Below are positions 60,886 to 64,000 of a stretch of DNA of 64,000 nucleotides, in pieces. Source of the stretch: Acetobacter suratthaniensis. GTDB taxonomy: Bacteria; Pseudomonadota; Alphaproteobacteria; Acetobacterales; Acetobacteraceae. The notes beneath the pieces are model-generated. The model searched no databases and was not told the DNA's origin. It saw only the letters and a program-made list of their open reading frames with translations. Positions within the stretch are counted from its first letter, which is position 1. The number at the start of each line of letters is the position of its first letter. The position numbers were made by a program, and so were the translations under genes. The stretch spans positions 62,001-126,000 of the forward strand of contig NZ_JAFVMG010000005.1 in the NCBI RefSeq assembly GCF_017377745.1, read 5' to 3'.

Positions 60886-61926
60886 ATGAACACGGATTTT
60901 ACCTCCATCCCCGTTGTCGATATCGCGGGTCTTTCTGGTACGGCGGAAGAAAAAGCCGCTGTGGTAAAAGCTCTGGCGACCGCAGCACAGGATGTAGGCT
61001 TCATGCATATAACAGGGCATGGGCTTGATCCGGCCCTGTTCGATGCTCTGCTGGCGCAGACAAAGCATTTTTTCGCACAGTCTCTGGACGAGAAAATGAA
61101 AGTTTATATCGGCAATTCCACCAACCATCGTGGCTACGTGCCTCAGGGGGAGGAAGTGTTCAGCGCCGGCAGCAAGGATCTTAAGGAAGCCTACGATCTG
61201 TCGCGCGACCTGCCCGCCAACGATCCCGAATACCTTGCGGGCAATCCTTTGCTTGGGCCTAACCAGTGGCCGGATAATGAGACGTTCAGGCAGGTCGTGA
61301 ACCAGTATTACGATGCCGCCTTTCAGATCGGGTGCAGGCTTATGGGGGCTTTTGCCCTTGCCCTCGGGTTGGAGGAAAATGCCTTCGAATCCAGCCTGAC
61401 ACGCCCCCCCAGCCAGCTCCGGCTCATCCATTACCCGTTCGACCCGGATGCGCATGACGTGGCGGGTATTGGCGCGCATACCGATTACGAGTGCTTTACC
61501 CTGCTGCGCTCCACAGCGCCGGGGCTGGAGGTCATGAACCAGAAAGGTGTGTGGGTGGATGCGCCCCCGGTTGAAAACGCCTTTGTGGTGAATACGGGCG
61601 ATATGCTCGAATTGTTAAGCGGCGGGCGCTTTGTCGCCACATCGCACCGGGTACGTAAGGTGGCAGAGGAGCGCTATTCCTTCCCGCTGTTTTTCTCGCT
61701 CGATTATCATGTGCGGGTGCAGCCTGTCGTGCCGATGGCCGATGGCCTGCCCGCGCAAAGCCTTGTGGCGGGCGAGCATCTGGCCGCCCAGACCATGCAG
61801 ACCTTCACCTATCTCAAGCAGCGCGTGGCTGAAGGCCGTATCAGCCTGCCTGAAAGTCATGTCGGCCTGTCGGTTTTCGGGCAGGAGGCCCGGCATGGGC
61901 GCAGGGGCGCTGCCCTGCAGGACTGA
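60886..61926 (+). CDS. 2-oxoglutarate/Fe(II)-dependent oxygenase, isopenicillin N synthase family
   Basis: A 346-residue non-heme iron oxygenase. The ferrous triad is H198 and D200 (AHTDYECF) and H254 (TSHRVRKV), with R263/S265 (RYSFPLFF) for 2-oxoglutarate. The N-terminal DIOX_N domain (IPVVDIAGLSG, DVGFMHITGHGLDP) is intact. The IPNS family includes many uncharacterised hydroxylases; the substrate is unknown here. I chose the ATG eight bases after GAAGGA; an earlier in-frame start would add nine residues. It stands between the uncharacterised protein and the binding protein. Confidence 0.9.
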   Translation: MNTDFTSIPVVDIAGLSGTAEEKAAVVKALATAAQDVGFMHITGHGLDPALFDALLAQTKHFFAQSLDEKMKVYIGNSTNHRGYVPQGEEVFSAGSKDLKEAYDLSRDLPANDPEYLAGNPLLGPNQWPDNETFRQVVNQYYDAAFQIGCRLMGAFALALGLEENAFESSLTRPPSQLRLIHYPFDPDAHDVAGIGAHTDYECFTLLRSTAPGLEVMNQKGVWVDAPPVENAFVVNTGDMLELLSGGRFVATSHRVRKVAEERYSFPLFFSLDYHVRVQPVVPMADGLPAQSLVAGEHLAAQTMQTFTYLKQRVAEGRISLPESHVGLSVFGQEARHGRRGAALQD

Positions 61927-61982
61927 GGCAACCCGCAGGCCTCGGTTCGTGCCGGGGCCGCATAGCTCTGGAAGGAAACATC

Positions 61983-63005
61983 ATGAACCATGTCATGCGA
62001 GCCGCATCGCGGTGTGCGTCTTTTGCCGCGTTTTTGCTGTCCTTTATGCTTTTTGCGGTGTTTCTGAGCGTGGGGGGCAGCGCGCGGGTGCGGGCCGAGC
62101 CGCTGCGGATCGGCTATAGCGACTACCCCGGCTATGTGGCCTGGCAGGTGGCGATCGACAAAAATTGGTTTCGCGAGGCTGGGCTTGATGTCGCGTTCCA
62201 GTGGTTTGATTACGGCGCGTCGCTTGATGCGTTCGCGGCGGGCAGGCTTGATGCCATTGCCGCTGCGGCAGGGGATGTCCTGACAATCGGGGCAACGGGG
62301 CGCAAGAGCGCTATCATCCTGCAAAGCGACTATTCCAACGGCAATGACATGATTATTGCCACGGCCGATGTGCATGACCTTAAAGACCTCAAGGGCCGTA
62401 AGGTGGCGGTGGAAAAAGGTCTGGTGGACGATTTCATGCTCGATTACGCCCTCAAGGGTGTGGGGCTGAGCGAAAATGATGTCACGCTCGTTAATATCAA
62501 AACCAACGAAGCCCCGCAGGTGCTGGCTTCGGGCGGGGTGGATGCCGTCAGTGTGTGGCAGCCTACGGCAGGACAGGTACTCCGGCTTGCGGTAGGGGCG
62601 CACCCTGTCTTTACCTCGCGTGCAGCCCCCGGCCTGCTCTGCGATGTGATTGCCGTGGGGCCGGAAAGCCTTGCGGCACACCGGGCGCAATGGCTCGATA
62701 TTATGCGAATCTGGGAACGTGTCGTGCGCTACATAAACGACCCCGCAACACAGGATGACGCCCTGCGGATCATGTCAGCACGGGTGGGCGTTGATGTGGC
62801 GACCTACAGAAAGCTGCTCGATGGCACACGGCTTATGACGCTGGCAGACAACCGCAGGAGCTTTGTGGATTCGCACGATATTATGTCTTTGTATGAATCG
62901 ACACGGCTGGCGGATGCTTTCAATGTCAGGGAAGGCGTTTACAAAACGCCCCAGCCTGTGTCCAAATATCTTGATGGCGGGTTGCTATCCGCTTTGAAGG
63001 AGTAG
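61983..63005 (+). CDS. ABC transporter substrate-binding protein, TauA/SsuA/ThiY class
   Basis: A 340-residue periplasmic protein with an N-terminal signal (FAAFLLSFMLFAVFLSVGG). The NMT1/SsuA fold is clear: LRIGYSDYPGYVAWQVAIDK, FAAGRLDAIAAAAGDVL, DLKGRKVAVEKGLVDDFMLDYAL and VDAVSVWQPTAGQVL. Members bind taurine, alkanesulfonates, nitrate or pyrimidine precursors. No permease or ATPase gene adjoins, so it must share a membrane complex encoded elsewhere. The start follows GGAAGGAAAC. Confidence 0.88.
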   Translation: MNHVMRAASRCASFAAFLLSFMLFAVFLSVGGSARVRAEPLRIGYSDYPGYVAWQVAIDKNWFREAGLDVAFQWFDYGASLDAFAAGRLDAIAAAAGDVLTIGATGRKSAIILQSDYSNGNDMIIATADVHDLKDLKGRKVAVEKGLVDDFMLDYALKGVGLSENDVTLVNIKTNEAPQVLASGGVDAVSVWQPTAGQVLRLAVGAHPVFTSRAAPGLLCDVIAVGPESLAAHRAQWLDIMRIWERVVRYINDPATQDDALRIMSARVGVDVATYRKLLDGTRLMTLADNRRSFVDSHDIMSLYESTRLADAFNVREGVYKTPQPVSKYLDGGLLSALKE

Positions 63006-63051
63006 GCTCCGCAAGGCAGGGGCCATAGACGCAGGCACGGGGGGACGGTTC

Positions 63052-64000
63052 ATGAAAAGGGAGACAGCCCCTGAGTGGACCGATCAGAACCTGCATGCCT
63101 TTGTGCGCAAGGTGGACTGGAACCTGTGCCGCGACTTTCTGGCTATTGCCCAGCATGGCGGCGTGGGTGCTGCGGCCCGTGCCACCGGGCGGCGGCAACC
63201 CAGCCTGAGTGCCGCCCTGCGCCGGTTTGAGGCGCATGTGGGCTACACACTCTGCGATCGTTCCAGCAAGGGCGTGGTGCTGACCCCTATGGGGGTGGCG
63301 GTTCTGGCCCTGTGCCGTGATATGGCGGGCAGCGCCATGGCCATTCCGCTCCATGCCGCCGCCGCTGCCGGGCGGGTGGAAGGCACGCTGCGGCTGTGCA
63401 TGATCCCCGATGTGGCGGTGCCAGCGGTGGATGAGGCCATCATGCAGTTTAACAGCGCCTATCCGGCGGTTTCGCTGCATATCGACATCGCTCCATGGCG
63501 GCAGACCATTGAGGCGGTGGAGCGGGGCGATGCGGATATTGGCATTACCTGCGACGACATCCGGCGCAGGAGCCTGCGCTATGTGGGCATAGGGCAGGAG
63601 ACACAGCAGCTTTACTGTGCGGAGAGGGCGCCCGTGCTCTCCCGGCTGGCTGCCTGTGGGCCGGGAGCATTGGAAGGGCAGACCCGTTTTGAACCCGGTC
63701 GCCTGACGGGCGAGAGCTTTATCCTGACAGGGAGTGACGAGCCGCGTGAACTGCGCGACCTGCGCGCCCGCTACGGGCTGGGTGAGACCGTATCCGGTCA
63801 GGTCGATACGTTGAGCGAGGCCCGGCGTCTGGTGTTGCTGGGGGTAGGGATCGGTTTTCTGCCCGTTGATTTTGCCCGGCCGGACGTAGCGGCAGGGCGG
63901 CTGGTGCCGCTGCTGCCGGATGATCTGCTGCCACGCTATTCCATTTACATGATCACCCGCACGGACACGCCAGAAGGCACGGCGGCTTCGCTTATGACGC
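63052..64000 (+). CDS. LysR-family transcriptional regulator (C-terminal end cut by window)
   Basis: At least 316 residues of a LysR regulator, still open at the window end. After a 28-residue lead comes the helix-turn-helix (NLCRDFLAIAQHGGVGAAAR... RRQPSLSAALRRFEAHVGYT, DRSSKGVVLTPMG), then the effector domain (GTLRLCMIPDVAVPAVDEAI, DADIGIT, VLLGVGIGFLPVDFA). It begins 46 bases after the binding-protein stop on the same strand, so it may be the last gene of the operon and its regulator. LysR proteins are usually 290-310 residues, so little is missing. Confidence 0.88.
   Translation, partial: MKRETAPEWTDQNLHAFVRKVDWNLCRDFLAIAQHGGVGAAARATGRRQPSLSAALRRFEAHVGYTLCDRSSKGVVLTPMGVAVLALCRDMAGSAMAIPLHAAAAAGRVEGTLRLCMIPDVAVPAVDEAIMQFNSAYPAVSLHIDIAPWRQTIEAVERGDADIGITCDDIRRRSLRYVGIGQETQQLYCAERAPVLSRLAACGPGALEGQTRFEPGRLTGESFILTGSDEPRELRDLRARYGLGETVSGQVDTLSEARRLVLLGVGIGFLPVDFARPDVAAGRLVPLLPDDLLPRYSIYMITRTDTPEGTAASLMT

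Noticed and set aside
1..64000. CRISPR arrays, tRNA or rRNA genes, insertion sequences, prophage or integrase genes
   Set aside because: I looked for spaced direct repeats, cloverleaf ends, transposase motifs and integrase motifs and saw none.

Overview
The window is 64 kb of high-GC bacterial chromosome with about 55 genes. There are no rRNA or tRNA genes, no CRISPR array and no insertion sequence that I can see. The gene content fits an alphaproteobacterium, most likely an acetic acid bacterium (Acetobacteraceae; Komagataeibacter, Gluconacetobacter or Acetobacter type). The reasons are a separate F0 operon with paired b and b' subunits, a large exopolysaccharide locus, a very large c-di-GMP enzyme, a YdcS/PatD-type putrescine operon and a solitary cytochrome b561. 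The genus is inference from repertoire, not from a search.

Left end (1-2587, minus strand): a hydrogen-sensing operon hupT-hupU-hupV, with hupV cut by the window edge. Next (2671-15088) comes an exopolysaccharide locus with all the classes of a Wzx/Wzy system: a priming sugar-phosphate transferase, a WecG/TagA transferase, a PAP2 phosphatase, a Wza-like lipoprotein, a Wzy-like polymerase, a DUF6492-like putative transferase, a polysaccharide co-polymerase whose kinase domain is degenerate, a GH44 endoglucanase and a Wzx-like flippase. Two small secreted proteins of unknown function sit inside it.

15294-21800 is a four-gene metal-efflux operon (adaptor, CzcA-type RND pump, response regulator, histidine kinase). 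A divergent pair follows (cytochrome b561 and a VIT/CCC1 iron-manganese transporter) around a good candidate Fur box. Then come a 1353-residue multidomain GGDEF/globin/EAL protein and a 100-residue serine-rich protein.

28034-34541 (minus strand) is a putrescine uptake and oxidation operon (patD, ATPase, ydcS, two permeases) with a LysR gene at its end. Then a class A acid phosphatase, ilvD, a divergent pstCAB-phoU operon without pstS, an MgtC protein and an uncharacterised envelope protein. The rest is mostly housekeeping: rplM-rpsI, an S10 peptidase, a DEAD-box helicase, a DcaP-like porin, gloA, dapF-mtaB-ftsY, and the F0 operon atpI-atpB-atpE-atpF'-atpF. A GT2 transferase and an ArnT-like GT83 enzyme follow the F0 genes with almost no gap. 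The right end (59956-64000) is a probable operon of unknown purpose: an uncharacterised protein, an isopenicillin-N-synthase-type oxygenase, an orphan TauA/SsuA-type binding protein and a LysR regulator, preceded by two dyad symmetries.

Most genes are intact and their families are clear. The most interesting items are the GGDEF-globin-EAL protein, the small secreted proteins in the polysaccharide locus, the kinase-dead co-polymerase, the right-end operon with its dyads, and several unexplained palindromes between genes.
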